From assembly GCF_030695525.1 (NCBI RefSeq), contig NZ_JAUYSS010000047.1:124001-188000 (forward strand): a stretch of 64,000 bases of DNA, written 5' to 3'. The stretch's first letter is position 1; each line of letters begins with the position of its first letter. Source of the stretch: Daejeonella sp. (GTDB lineage: Bacteria > Bacteroidota > Bacteroidia > Sphingobacteriales > Sphingobacteriaceae). A program made the position numbers and the translations under genes. A model generated the notes under the pieces. The model searched no databases and was not told where the DNA came from. It saw nothing but the letters and a program-made list of their open reading frames with translations. Shown here in pieces: positions 33,542-42,975 of the stretch.

Positions 33542-34893
33542 TGGAGGCTGTGAAATATATCGTTGTTTTAGGTGCCGGTGAAAGCGGGACAGGTGCAGCT
33601 ATTCTGGCTCAGAAGCATGGCTATGCCGTATTTGTTTCTGACTTTGGGCCAATTGGCGATCAGTATAAGGACGAACTGAAGCAGGCCGGAATTCCCTTCG
33701 AAGAGAATAAGCATACTGAAGATCGTATTCTTACTGCTGCAGAGGTAATCAAAAGTCCCGGAATTCCGGATAAAGCTCCGATTATCAAAAAACTGATTGA
33801 AAGGAATACCCCAATCATCTCAGAAATTGAATTTGCGGCAAGGCACACCAATGCAAAGCTCATTTGCATCACCGGATCAAATGGCAAAACTACTACAACT
33901 ATGCTTACCTATTATATTCTGCAAAATGCGGGTTTGAATGTTGGCCTGGCAGGAAATATTGGTAAGAGCTTTGCCAAACAGGTGGCCCTCGGAAATTTTG
34001 AATATTATGTTTTGGAGATCAGCAGCTTTATGCTCGATAATATGTACAGCTTCAAAGCCGATATCGCTGTCTTATTAAACATCACACCTGATCATCTCGA
34101 CAGGTATGATTACAAAATGGACAACTATTCAGACTCCAAATTCAGAATCATTCAGAATCAGCAGCAGGACGATGTTTTCATCTATTGTGCTGATGATGAG
34201 GAAATAAAAAAAGGTCTGGCAAAACGCCGGATAAAGTCAAATACCTATCCTTTCTCCATTGAAAAATCACTTGAAAAGGGTGCTTTTCTTCAGGGAGACC
34301 AGATCATAATAAACCTACACCACAAAAACCAAGAATTACTGACTATGTCAATTAACGATTTAGCTCTGCAGGGCAAGCACAATATTTATAACTCTATGGC
34401 TTCGGGCATAGTTGCAAAAGTGCTTGAATTAAGAAACGAGACCATTCGCGAAAGCATGGGAAGTTTCACCAATATTGAACACCGCCTTGAGCATGTGGCC
34501 AAAATTTCGGGAATCGATTTTATTAATGATTCAAAAGCAACAAATGTGAATTCAACCTGGTATGCCCTCGAAAGTATGCCCGGAGATGTTGTACTTATCC
34601 TTGGTGGGGTGGATAAGGGCAATGATTATGATATGCTGAAAGATCTGGTTAAATCGAAGGTTAAATCGATCGTTTGCCTGGGAAAGGATAATAAAAGAAT
34701 ACATGAGGCATTTGAGGATGATGTGGAAGTAATTGTAAATACATTTTCGGCGAATGAGGCAGTTCAGATTGCTTATCACCTGGCTAAAAAGGGAGATACT
34801 GTACTTCTATCCCCGGCATGTGCAAGCTTTGATTTATTTAAAAACTACGAAGACAGGGGGAACCAGTTTAAGAAGGCGGTAAAAGAACTTTGA
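33541..34893 (+). CDS. murD: UDP-MurNAc-L-alanine:D-glutamate ligase MurD
   Basis: MurD adds D-glutamate to UDP-MurNAc-L-Ala. The 450-residue protein has an N-terminal Rossmann-like domain (IVVLGAGESGTGAAILAQKHG), the ATP-binding CITGSNGKTTTTMLTY near 110-125, LNITPDHLDRYDY, HNIYNSMAS and INDSKATNVNSTW with LILGGVDKGNDY. Its stop codon TGA is the first part of a TTGACAATTGACAATTGAG-type repeat, so the repeat begins at the gene's end. ftsW follows 120 bases later. Confidence 0.97.
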   Translation: MEAVKYIVVLGAGESGTGAAILAQKHGYAVFVSDFGPIGDQYKDELKQAGIPFEENKHTEDRILTAAEVIKSPGIPDKAPIIKKLIERNTPIISEIEFAARHTNAKLICITGSNGKTTTTMLTYYILQNAGLNVGLAGNIGKSFAKQVALGNFEYYVLEISSFMLDNMYSFKADIAVLLNITPDHLDRYDYKMDNYSDSKFRIIQNQQQDDVFIYCADDEEIKKGLAKRRIKSNTYPFSIEKSLEKGAFLQGDQIIINLHHKNQELLTMSINDLALQGKHNIYNSMASGIVAKVLELRNETIRESMGSFTNIEHRLEHVAKISGIDFINDSKATNVNSTWYALESMPGDVVLILGGVDKGNDYDMLKDLVKSKVKSIVCLGKDNKRIHEAFEDDVEVIVNTFSANEAVQIAYHLAKKGDTVLLSPACASFDLFKNYEDRGNQFKKAVKEL

Positions 34894-35012
34894 CAATTGA
34901 CAATTGAGAATTAGGAGTGGAGAATTTGAAATTGTAATTATGGCATTGAGATGAAATTTACAATGAACTACTGAATTACTGACAACAGACAACTGCTAAC
35001 AGATAACTAAAC
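34890..35012 (+). repeat. Murd-ftsW spacer made of short Bacteroidota-type repeats
   Basis: The spacer opens with TTGACAATTGACAATTGAG overlapping the murD stop and closes with GACAACAGACAAC and AACAGATAAC words close to the ftsW ATG. It is the longest break in the otherwise tight murE-to-murD run and separates it from ftsW. I see no clear promoter or terminator in it. Confidence 0.6.
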
Positions 35013-35013
35013 A

Positions 35014-36177
35014 ATGGAAAGACTAATAAGCAAAACAAAAGGCGACCGCTGGATCTGGCTGATCGTGATCTTACTTTCAGTATGGTCGCTGCTGGCTGTG
35101 TATAGTGCAACCGGAACGCTTGCTTACAAGAAGGGTATTGGTTCAGAGCAGTTTCTGATCAAACATCTGGTGATGATCGTTGGGGGTATTGCATTGATGT
35201 ATTTTTCACATTTGCTTGATTACCGCTATTATGCCGGAATATCTAAAGTGTTGATGGTTATCACGATTCCCTTATTGGCATATACCCTGTTATTTGGAGC
35301 AAGTGTAAACGAGGCCAGTCGCTGGGTAACTATTCCAATTATCAATCAGACATTCCAGACTTCGGATTTGGCAAAACTGGCCCTGATTACTTTTCTGGCA
35401 CGAACTCTGAGTAAGAAACAGGAAAATATTAAGGATGTTAAAAAGGCATTTTTGCCGATTATGGCCGCAGTATGTGTGGTATTCCTATTGATTGCGCTAG
35501 CTAATCTTTCAACAGCATTAATGTTATTTGGTGTTAGTATTCTCTTATTGATCATGGGTAGAATCAGTATCAAGCAGATCTCCATTGTATGTCTTGCCGG
35601 AGTGATTCTACTTGGGGCGGTGATGATGCTGGGGCCGAGAAGAAAGACCTATATGTCGAGGATAGATACTTTTATTCATCCCGAAAAGGCTGATCCTGAT
35701 AAAGCATTTCAGGCCAATCAGGCTAAAATTGCGATAGCAACAGGTGGAATTTTTGGAAAGGGGCCAGGAAACAGTACCCAGCGTAATTTCCTGCCGCATC
35801 CCTATTCAGATTTTGTATTTGCCTTGATCATCGAGGAATACGGAATGGTTGGGGGAGTCGGATTGGTATTGCTGTACCTGCTTTTTCTATACCGATGTGT
35901 GTTGATTGTGACCGAAAGTCCCAAGGCATTTGGGGCATTGCTGGCAGCCGGATTAAGTTTCAGCCTGACTATTCAGGCATTTGCAAACATGGCCGTGGCA
36001 GTGGGACTGGGTCCGGTGACGGGGGTTCCGCTGCCGCTGGTCAGTATGGGTGGGACATCAATTCTATTCACCAGTGTTGCTTTCGGGATCATACTGAGCG
36101 TGAGCAGGGATATTGAGGAAAAGAAAAATAAGGCTAAGGAAAAAGTAATTATCGGTGAAATACCTGCAATGGGATAA
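35014..36177 (+). CDS. ftsW: Peptidoglycan polymerase FtsW (SEDS family)
   Basis: FtsW polymerises septal glycan strands and works with FtsI. The 387-residue protein has about ten membrane helices. SEDS motifs seen are NEASRWVTIP, the TSDLAKLALITFLAR segment with the catalytic-region Asp, QANQAKIAIATGGIFGKGPGNSTQRNFLPHPYSDFVFALIIEEYG, and VGLGPVTGVPLPLVSMGGTS. The order ftsW-murG-murC matches the classical dcw cluster, which favours FtsW over the paralogue RodA. Confidence 0.95.
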   Translation: MERLISKTKGDRWIWLIVILLSVWSLLAVYSATGTLAYKKGIGSEQFLIKHLVMIVGGIALMYFSHLLDYRYYAGISKVLMVITIPLLAYTLLFGASVNEASRWVTIPIINQTFQTSDLAKLALITFLARTLSKKQENIKDVKKAFLPIMAAVCVVFLLIALANLSTALMLFGVSILLLIMGRISIKQISIVCLAGVILLGAVMMLGPRRKTYMSRIDTFIHPEKADPDKAFQANQAKIAIATGGIFGKGPGNSTQRNFLPHPYSDFVFALIIEEYGMVGGVGLVLLYLLFLYRCVLIVTESPKAFGALLAAGLSFSLTIQAFANMAVAVGLGPVTGVPLPLVSMGGTSILFTSVAFGIILSVSRDIEEKKNKAKEKVIIGEIPAMG

Positions 36178-36224
36178 TAGATGGATCAATTATGATTTTT
36201 AAGCTAATTCAAAGAAAATAATAA

Positions 36225-37325
36225 ATGGGAAAAAGAGTGATCATAAGCGGTGGCGGTACAGGTGGACATATATTTCCGGCTGTAGCAATAGCGAATGCGC
36301 TCAAAAAAATTGATCCCGGTACAGAAATTCTCTTTGTTGGGGCCAATGGGCGAATGGAAATGGAGAAAGTCCCTGCTGCCGGATACAAAATTATTGGATT
36401 GGATATTCAGGGATTTCAGCGCAGCTCAATCCTTAAAAATGTTATGCTGCCTTATAAACTATTGAAAAGTGTGATGAAGGCAAGATCAATAATTAAAGAT
36501 TTTAAGCCTGATGTTGCTGTAGGTGTTGGTGGCTATGCCTCCGGGCCATTATTGTATGCAGCCTCACAAATGAAAATACCTTATCTGATTCAGGAGCAGA
36601 ATTCTTTTGCGGGAATAACCAATAAGATTTTGGGAAAGAATGCGGAACTCATTTGTGTCGCATTTAAGGGAATGGAAAAATTCTTTCCTGCAGAGAAAAT
36701 AAGAATCACTGGAAATCCAATCAGGAAGGATGCAGTTGATATTGAGAATAAGCGATTTGCAGCTGCAGAATTATTGAGTCTTTCGCCGCGTAAAAAAACA
36801 ATCCTCATGACCGGAGGTAGCCTTGGTTCAGGTACATTGAATAAGAGTATGTTTTCCGGATTGGATAAGATCCTGGCTGCCGATGTGCAGTTGATTTGGC
36901 AGACAGGTAAATATTATTATCAGGCTGTAATGGAACAAATGAAGGGGAAAGAGCACCCGAATATTAAAGTGCTTGAATTCCTGCATCGTATGGATCTGGC
37001 TTATGCAGCAGCTGACCTGGTGATATCAAGGGCAGGAGCAGGAACCATAGCCGAATTGTGTGCCATTAAAAAACCAGTAATCCTGGTTCCTTCGCCAAAT
37101 GTGGCTGAAGATCATCAGACAAAGAATGCAATCGCTTTGGTTGAGAATGATGCAGCTATCCTGGTTGGAGATTCAGTGGCCGAACTTGAACTGCTTGATA
37201 TTGCTTTATTACTTATTAATAATAAAGAAAAGTGCCAGGCGCTCTCTGATAACATAGCAAAGATGGCTTTGCCTGATGCGGATGAAGTGATTGCCAAAGA
37301 AGTGTTAAGGATTGCCAAAGATTAG
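36225..37325 (+). CDS. murG: UDP-GlcNAc:lipid I GlcNAc-transferase MurG
   Basis: MurG converts lipid I to lipid II on the inner face of the membrane. The 366-residue protein has the N-terminal GGGTGGHIFPAVAIANAL (G-loop), VGVGGYASGPLLYAA, the second G-loop TGGSLGSGTLNKSM, and the UDP-GlcNAc-binding SRAGAGTIAELCAIKKPVILVPSPNVAEDHQTKNA. Length is normal for GT28 MurG. murC follows after 21 bases. Confidence 0.97.
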   Translation: MGKRVIISGGGTGGHIFPAVAIANALKKIDPGTEILFVGANGRMEMEKVPAAGYKIIGLDIQGFQRSSILKNVMLPYKLLKSVMKARSIIKDFKPDVAVGVGGYASGPLLYAASQMKIPYLIQEQNSFAGITNKILGKNAELICVAFKGMEKFFPAEKIRITGNPIRKDAVDIENKRFAAAELLSLSPRKKTILMTGGSLGSGTLNKSMFSGLDKILAADVQLIWQTGKYYYQAVMEQMKGKEHPNIKVLEFLHRMDLAYAAADLVISRAGAGTIAELCAIKKPVILVPSPNVAEDHQTKNAIALVENDAAILVGDSVAELELLDIALLLINNKEKCQALSDNIAKMALPDADEVIAKEVLRIAKD

Positions 37326-37346
37326 GGGGGATTTTTTATACAAAGT

Positions 37347-38702
37347 ATGGAATTGGAAAATATTAAACGGGTTTATTTAGTTGGTATCGGTGGCATCGGT
37401 ATGAGCGGTCTTGCCCGTTATTTTAAAAGGCGCGGATGTGTGGTCTGTGGTTATGATAAAACCATTACTCCGCTTACTTCAGCTATGAGAAATGAGGGTA
37501 TTTCAGTTGTTTATCAGGATGAGGAAGATAATCTGAAAATTAGTTTTCTGGAAAATGATCCTGAAACCCTGATCATTTATACTCCTGCAATTCCAAAAGA
37601 TTCTAAAATATTGAATTATTTCAGGTCTGGAGGTTTTACTCTTAAAAAGCGCTCTGAAGTTTTGGGTATCATCAGCAAAGGGATGTATACCATCGCTGTT
37701 GCGGGCACACATGGTAAAACCACTACTTCCAGCATTATTTCCCATGTTCTGAAGGATAGCGGTTACGATTGTTCTGCGTTTTTAGGTGGAATCGCTACGA
37801 ATTATGATTCAAATGTGCTCTTTGGTGATAATAATACCATGGTGGTAGAGGCTGATGAGTTTGACCGCTCATTCCTCACCCTGTTTCCAGATGTTGCTAT
37901 AGTTACTTCAATGGATGCCGATCATCTTGATATCTACGGTGATCGATCACACCTTGTAGAATCTTTCAGGCAATTTGTTTCTCAGATCAAAGATGGCGGC
38001 AGATTAATCTTCAAAAAGGGACTCGACCTTAAAGGTGGAAAAACCTATTCAGCAAATGTTCTGGCGGATGTTCAGGCAGTCAACGTGAAAGTGCAGGACG
38101 GAAGCTTCTATTTTGATTTCAAGAATGAGAATATCGTGATTGAAAATATTCAACTCGGCTTACCCGGCCTGCATAATATTGAAAATGCTGTTGCTGCAAT
38201 TGAAGTAGCCTTACATCTGGGTATCGATCCTGAAAAAATTAAAAGGGCACTGGCTAGTTTTTTAGGTGTGAAAAGGCGTTTTGAATATATTCTCAAGGGG
38301 CAGAAGCATATTTACATTGATGATTATGCCCATCATCCGGAAGAATTAAGGGCTTGTATACAAGCTGTAAAAACGCTGTATCCGGGTAAAAAACTAACCA
38401 CAATATTCCAGCCACATTTGTTTACCCGCACAAGGGATTTTGCCGAGGGTTTTTCGGAAGTCTTAAGTATGACAGATGAACTTATCATGCTGGATATTTA
38501 TCCCGCCAGAGAACTGCCGATAGAAGGGGTTAGCTCAGCTATGATTCTGGATAAAGTAAGTATTGAAGCGAAGCAGATATTATCAAAAGAACAAACACTG
38601 GATTATATCAGGTCGCAAAAACCTGAATTATTATTAACAGTAGGAGCCGGTGATATCGACACCCTCATTGTACCATTGAAAGAAATTTTAACAAATGCTT
38701 AA
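37347..38702 (+). CDS. murC: UDP-MurNAc:L-alanine ligase MurC
   Basis: MurC adds the first peptide residue to UDP-MurNAc. The 451-residue protein has GIGGIGMSGLARYFKRRG at the start, the P-loop VAGTHGKTTTSSII near 115-128, VVEADEFDRSFL, LDADHLDIYG-like SMDADHLDIYGD, GLHNIENAVAA, GVKRRFE and the C-terminal DDYAHHPEE. The final 8 bases overlap ftsQ. Confidence 0.97.
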   Translation: MELENIKRVYLVGIGGIGMSGLARYFKRRGCVVCGYDKTITPLTSAMRNEGISVVYQDEEDNLKISFLENDPETLIIYTPAIPKDSKILNYFRSGGFTLKKRSEVLGIISKGMYTIAVAGTHGKTTTSSIISHVLKDSGYDCSAFLGGIATNYDSNVLFGDNNTMVVEADEFDRSFLTLFPDVAIVTSMDADHLDIYGDRSHLVESFRQFVSQIKDGGRLIFKKGLDLKGGKTYSANVLADVQAVNVKVQDGSFYFDFKNENIVIENIQLGLPGLHNIENAVAAIEVALHLGIDPEKIKRALASFLGVKRRFEYILKGQKHIYIDDYAHHPEELRACIQAVKTLYPGKKLTTIFQPHLFTRTRDFAEGFSEVLSMTDELIMLDIYPARELPIEGVSSAMILDKVSIEAKQILSKEQTLDYIRSQKPELLLTVGAGDIDTLIVPLKEILTNA

Positions 38703-39543
38703 GAAAATTAATTGGCGAGCAATTTTAGTTAGTTTCCTATGGCTGGTCAGCCTGGGGGGCCTGATAACGCTGATGAGTTTTATAGAGATAAAGAAAAGTG
38801 ACTTAAAATGCAAGGATGTAAAGGTATTGCTGCCCGGTCAGTATAATTTCATTGAACGGGATGAGGTGGACCATATCCTTATGGAAAATGCCGGGGCTAT
38901 GGTTGGAATGGATCTGAATGATATCAATATTCATAAGCTTGAGAATGCGCTGAGGGCAAATCCTTTCATCGAATTTGCAAAGGTGTACGTGGATATGACC
39001 GGAGTAATACATGTACAGATCAGGCAAAGGAAGCCGGTTCTGAGAGTAGTGAATATGGCAAATATTCATTTTTATATCGATGGCAATGGAAATAAAATAC
39101 CGCTTTCTGATAATTATACTGCAAAGGTGCTGGTAGCAAGCGGCTTGATAGAGGAAGATTTCAACGGTCGGGTGGATACACTCCAAACAAAGATGGCCAG
39201 AGATCTTTTTCGTACTGCTCTATTTATTAGAAGTGATACTTTATGGGATAATCAGATAGAACAGTTATATGTAGATCTAAAGGGCGACATTGAAATGGTC
39301 CCGAGGGTTGGTGGCCATAAAATTATTTTGGGTAGTGCGGATTCCATAGAGACCAAATTCAGGAACCTACTGGTCTTTTACAAAAAGGCGATACCCAAAG
39401 TAGGATGGGATACCTATAAAACAATTAATCTGAAATACGCTAATCAGATTGTTTGCGAAAAGAATATCATTGATACCACTAGACTCACGCTCGACATCAG
39501 TAAGCAGGTTGTCGATAGTACAATAACAGAAACTCAGAACTAA
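38695..39543 (+). CDS. ftsQ: Division protein FtsQ/DivIB
   Basis: FtsQ is a bitopic scaffold of the division machine. The 282-residue protein has a short basic cytoplasmic start (MLKKINWR), one membrane helix (AILVSFLWLVSLGGLITLMSFI) and a POTRA-like domain (CKDVKVLLPGQYNFIERDEVDHIL, then NPFIEFAKVYVDMTGVIHVQIRQRKPVLRV). A beta domain follows. It lies between murC and ftsA, and its ATG is inside murC. Confidence 0.9.
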   Translation: MLKKINWRAILVSFLWLVSLGGLITLMSFIEIKKSDLKCKDVKVLLPGQYNFIERDEVDHILMENAGAMVGMDLNDINIHKLENALRANPFIEFAKVYVDMTGVIHVQIRQRKPVLRVVNMANIHFYIDGNGNKIPLSDNYTAKVLVASGLIEEDFNGRVDTLQTKMARDLFRTALFIRSDTLWDNQIEQLYVDLKGDIEMVPRVGGHKIILGSADSIETKFRNLLVFYKKAIPKVGWDTYKTINLKYANQIVCEKNIIDTTRLTLDISKQVVDSTITETQN

Positions 39544-39563
39544 TAAAAATTAATACAAAGAAT

Positions 39564-40916
39564 ATGGATCAAATTAACTCAGCTTCAGCCAAAAATTCAC
39601 CAATAGTTGTCGGTTTGGATATCGGTACGACTAAGATTTGTGTTACCGTTGGCCGCAGGAGCGAACATGGTAAAATCGAAGTTTTGGGTATGGGTAAAGC
39701 CGAATCTGCAGGAGTTACCCGTGGAGTAGTTTCCAATATTCAAAAAACCGTACAGGCCATCATACTTGCAGTTGAAGAAGCCAGTGCCCAATCAAATGTG
39801 GATGTAAAGATTGTGAATGTTGGGATTGCCGGTCAGCACATCAAGAGTCTTCAGCACCGGGGTATTCTGACCCGTAAAGAATTGAATACCGAAATTCAGC
39901 GAAAGGATATTGACAAGCTAATCGAGGACATGTATAAACTGGTGATGCCTCCGGGTGAGGAGATTATTCATGTGTTGCCTCAGGAATTTACCGTAGATAA
40001 TGAACCGGGAATTAAAGACCCAATCGGGATGGCAGGCGTTCGCCTGGAAGCCAATTTTCACATTATTAGCGGACATGTGAGTGCAGTGAAAAATATTCTG
40101 AAATGTGTTGGGAATGCCGGACTTGAAACGCAGGAACTGATCCTTGAACCACTTGCATCGTCTGAGTCGGTGCTGAGTGAGGAAGAAAAAGAAGCCGGAG
40201 TGGTACTGGTCGATATTGGTGGTGGTACTACCGACCTGGCTATATTCCATGAGGGAATCATCCGTCATACAGCGGTTATTCCATTCGGAGGTAATAGCGT
40301 AACAGAAGATATTCGGGAGGGATGTTCGGTAATGCGTAATCAGGCCGAGTTATTAAAAACCCGTTTTGGTTCTGCACTTGCAGAGGAAAATAAGGAAAAT
40401 GAAATTATCTGTGTTCCGGGCCTTCGCGGCAGAGAGCCTAAAGAGATATCGGTAAAAAATCTTGCTTACGTGATTCAGGCAAGAATGGAAGAAATTATCG
40501 AACACGTTTATTATGAAATCAAATCCTCAGGATATGAGAAAAAGCTGATTGCCGGAATCGTAATTACAGGTGGTGGGGCTCAACTTAAGCATTTGCCTCA
40601 GCTTGTTGAATTTGTAACCGGACTTGATAGCCGTATTGGTTATCCGAACGAACATTTGGCGAAGAACGATGTGCTTCCTAAAAATGTGTATGATGAATTA
40701 AAAAGTCCGATGTATGCAACCGGTATTGGCCTGCTGATCAAGGGTATACAGAAGGCAGAACTGGCTGAGGAATCAGTAGTGTCTGTGGGTGCTCCGGTTG
40801 AAAAAACCAAGGCTGTCCAGAAACCCAAAAAAGGACAGGGAATGTTTGAATGGATATTGCAATCAAGTACCAAATTCATTAAGGATGATATCAAAGATGA
40901 GGATTATACAAATTAA
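39564..40916 (+). CDS. ftsA: Division protein FtsA
   Basis: FtsA is the actin-like ATPase that anchors FtsZ to the membrane. The 450-residue protein has the phosphate-1 motif VVGLDIGTTKICVTVG, the 1C domain, VVLVDIGGGTTDLAIFHEG (phosphate-2) and GIVITGGGAQLKHLPQL (adenosine motif). The C-terminus contains KPKKGQGMFEWILQSSTKFIKDDI, an amphipathic helix suited to membrane attachment. A linker before it (near 400-420) is charged and flexible. Confidence 0.96.
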   Translation: MDQINSASAKNSPIVVGLDIGTTKICVTVGRRSEHGKIEVLGMGKAESAGVTRGVVSNIQKTVQAIILAVEEASAQSNVDVKIVNVGIAGQHIKSLQHRGILTRKELNTEIQRKDIDKLIEDMYKLVMPPGEEIIHVLPQEFTVDNEPGIKDPIGMAGVRLEANFHIISGHVSAVKNILKCVGNAGLETQELILEPLASSESVLSEEEKEAGVVLVDIGGGTTDLAIFHEGIIRHTAVIPFGGNSVTEDIREGCSVMRNQAELLKTRFGSALAEENKENEIICVPGLRGREPKEISVKNLAYVIQARMEEIIEHVYYEIKSSGYEKKLIAGIVITGGGAQLKHLPQLVEFVTGLDSRIGYPNEHLAKNDVLPKNVYDELKSPMYATGIGLLIKGIQKAELAEESVVSVGAPVEKTKAVQKPKKGQGMFEWILQSSTKFIKDDIKDEDYTN

Positions 40917-41041
40917 TTTTCCACAATGGCGGAGTTTCCCACAATCGCAGGATCCTGGAAAAGCGCCGTGGAAAATTGGCTAGTTTTACAGTGTAAACTG
41001 TCTAAAAATGAACAAGATTTACCCAACTGATAATTAAGAAT

Positions 41042-42655
41042 ATGCAGTTTGAAATGTTAAAAGAAAAGTCATCGATCATCAAAGTAATTGGTGTTGGTGG
41101 CGGCGGCGGTAATGCGGTAAACCATATGTACCGTCAGGGAATCACAGGTGTTGATTTCATAATATGTAACACTGATGCGCAGGCTCTGGAGCTGAGTCCC
41201 ATACCCAATAAAGTTCAGTTAGGTGCAAGCTTAACAGAAGGTATGGGTGCAGGATCAATACCTGAGGTAGGTAAGAACTCTGCCATTGAAAATATCGATG
41301 ATATTAAGCGGATGCTTGGTACCAACACTAAAATGCTTTTCATTACTGCCGGAATGGGCGGTGGTACCGGTACCGGTGCAAGTCCGATCATTGCCAAAGC
41401 TGCCAAGGAAATGGATATTTTAACCGTAGGTATCATTACAACACCATTCTCATTTGAAGGAAAGCGCAGGAAGAATCAGGCAGAAGAGGGTTTGGAAGAA
41501 TTTAAAAAGTATGTGGATTCTTACCTGGTGATTTCTAACGATCGTTTACGTGAGATTTTTGGTAACCTTACGCTGGGTTCTGCATTTGCACAGGCTGATA
41601 ATATTTTAACAACTGCAGCCAAGGGTATTGCCGAGATTATTACTATTCCGGGATACATCAACGTTGACTTTAAAGATGTGCGTACTGTGATGAAAGAAAG
41701 CGGTGTAGCCATCATGGGAAGTTATGCTGCTGAAGGCGAAAATCGAGCATTAAGGGCAGTTGAAGGTGCTTTGGCATCACCCTTGCTCAAAGATAATGAA
41801 ATTGAAGGGGCACGTTATATCCTGCTGAATATCAGTTCGGGAGATAAGGAAGTGACCATGGATGAAGTGAGTATTATAACTGATTTCATTCAGCAGGAAG
41901 CCGGACTTGCAGCCGATCTGATCTGGGGTAACTGTACAGATGAAGGACTGGGTGAAAAGATTTCAGTAACTATTATTGCTACCGGATTTCAAACCAGGGA
42001 GGAGCGTGAGGTTGAAAAGAGTCAGGTACGTAAAGTATCACTTCTGACTCCCGAGCAGGCGCCAATGGTCAGGCCTATTCAAGAAAATACCTTCATTGAA
42101 TTAAAAAATGAAGAGCTAAATGTGCCTGTACTAAAAACCAGGGAAGAAAGTCAGGTTGATCTTTTTGCAGGTTACTTTCAAAGCGCTCCAAAAGTACAGG
42201 AGGAAAGGCTTGAGGATGCTAATCTTATCCGTCACACTTTGAGCGATGAAATTCCCGTTACTCAGGAAACAAAACCGGTTGAACCTTCATTTGATTTTGA
42301 GATCAAAACTGAAAAAATCAGGGTTGAAGTTGAACCGGTTGCCGAAATTGAGAAGGATGAGGTCCCTGAACAAGTGTTTAATCCTGACGAGAATAAAACA
42401 GATGAATCTATAGAAGAACAACTGCGTAAGTCGAAAGAAAGAATTCTACGCCTGAAGGATTTGAGCATGAAATTGCGTACAACCAATGGATTACAGGAAC
42501 TTGAGAACGAACCGGCTTACAAACGTAAGCAAATGTCACTTACTGATGTTCCTCATTCTTCAGAGTCTCAGATATCCCGTTTTACTCTGAGTGTTGAGGA
42601 GGGAATCACGGAGATCAGGCCTAATAATTCATTTTTGCATGATAACGTTGATTGA
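41042..42655 (+). CDS. ftsZ: Division GTPase FtsZ
   Basis: FtsZ forms the Z ring. The 537-residue protein has a GTPase domain (KVIGVGGGGGNAVNHM, NTDAQAL, and the tubulin signature GGGTGTGASPI), the T7 region ILTTAAKGIAEII-x-x-PG and the C-terminal domain ending near 320 with VTIIATGFQTRE. A long acidic linker (about 330-520) separates this from a tail, GITEIRPNNSFLHDNVD. That linker makes the protein longer than the roughly 380-residue E. coli form, as usual in Bacteroidota. The gap to ftsA (125 bases) includes a CCACAATGG/CCACAATCG-rich stretch. Confidence 0.97.
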   Translation: MQFEMLKEKSSIIKVIGVGGGGGNAVNHMYRQGITGVDFIICNTDAQALELSPIPNKVQLGASLTEGMGAGSIPEVGKNSAIENIDDIKRMLGTNTKMLFITAGMGGGTGTGASPIIAKAAKEMDILTVGIITTPFSFEGKRRKNQAEEGLEEFKKYVDSYLVISNDRLREIFGNLTLGSAFAQADNILTTAAKGIAEIITIPGYINVDFKDVRTVMKESGVAIMGSYAAEGENRALRAVEGALASPLLKDNEIEGARYILLNISSGDKEVTMDEVSIITDFIQQEAGLAADLIWGNCTDEGLGEKISVTIIATGFQTREEREVEKSQVRKVSLLTPEQAPMVRPIQENTFIELKNEELNVPVLKTREESQVDLFAGYFQSAPKVQEERLEDANLIRHTLSDEIPVTQETKPVEPSFDFEIKTEKIRVEVEPVAEIEKDEVPEQVFNPDENKTDESIEEQLRKSKERILRLKDLSMKLRTTNGLQELENEPAYKRKQMSLTDVPHSSESQISRFTLSVEEGITEIRPNNSFLHDNVD

Positions 42656-42760
42656 GTATTGATTAGAGAGTATTGAGATGGGAGATTAAGACTTCATTCA
42701 CATTTAGTACTATTTACTGACAACAGGTAACAGACAACAGGTAACTGAAAACAGATAACT

Positions 42761-42798
42761 AACACAAAAAGACAGGTCAATTCCTGTCTTTTTGTGTT
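42761..42798 (+). terminator. Perfect 16-bp hairpin terminator after ftsZ
   Basis: Stem AACACAAAAAGACAGG (42761-42776), loop TCAATT, and the exact complement at 42783-42798 with an embedded T run. It lies 105 bases after the ftsZ stop and closes the dcw cluster. The flanking gap (42656-42975) also holds CAACAGGTAACAGACAAC words before it and repeated ATCTCAAATCTCATAT words after it. Confidence 0.85.
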
Positions 42799-42910
42799 AA
42801 ATCAGGGACCCAATAGGGTCACGAAAAGACCTGAATCAGGCAGTAGCATCCTATTCTATTATCTCAAATCTCATATCTCAGATCTCAAATCTCATATCAC
42901 ACATCTAATA

Positions 42911-42941
42911 TTGTGAATCATCTTGCTAAATATTAACTTTG
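42911..42941 (+). promoter_or_regulatory. Bacteroidota promoter for the alpha-oxoamine synthase gene
   Basis: A TTG at 42911-42913 is followed after 20 bp by TAACTTTG (42934-42941), an exact TAnnTTTG match at the standard spacing. The TTG start codon at 42976 is 34 bases downstream. Confidence 0.6.
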
Positions 42942-42975
42942 CTGCAAATAGACGCTTAATATAAAATTAGACCAA

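Noticed and set aside
40917-41041. ftsA-ftsZ spacer as a possible riboswitch or small RNA
   Set aside because: Only short CCACAATGG/CCACAATCG-like words and weak hairpins are visible; no known structured element is recognisable.
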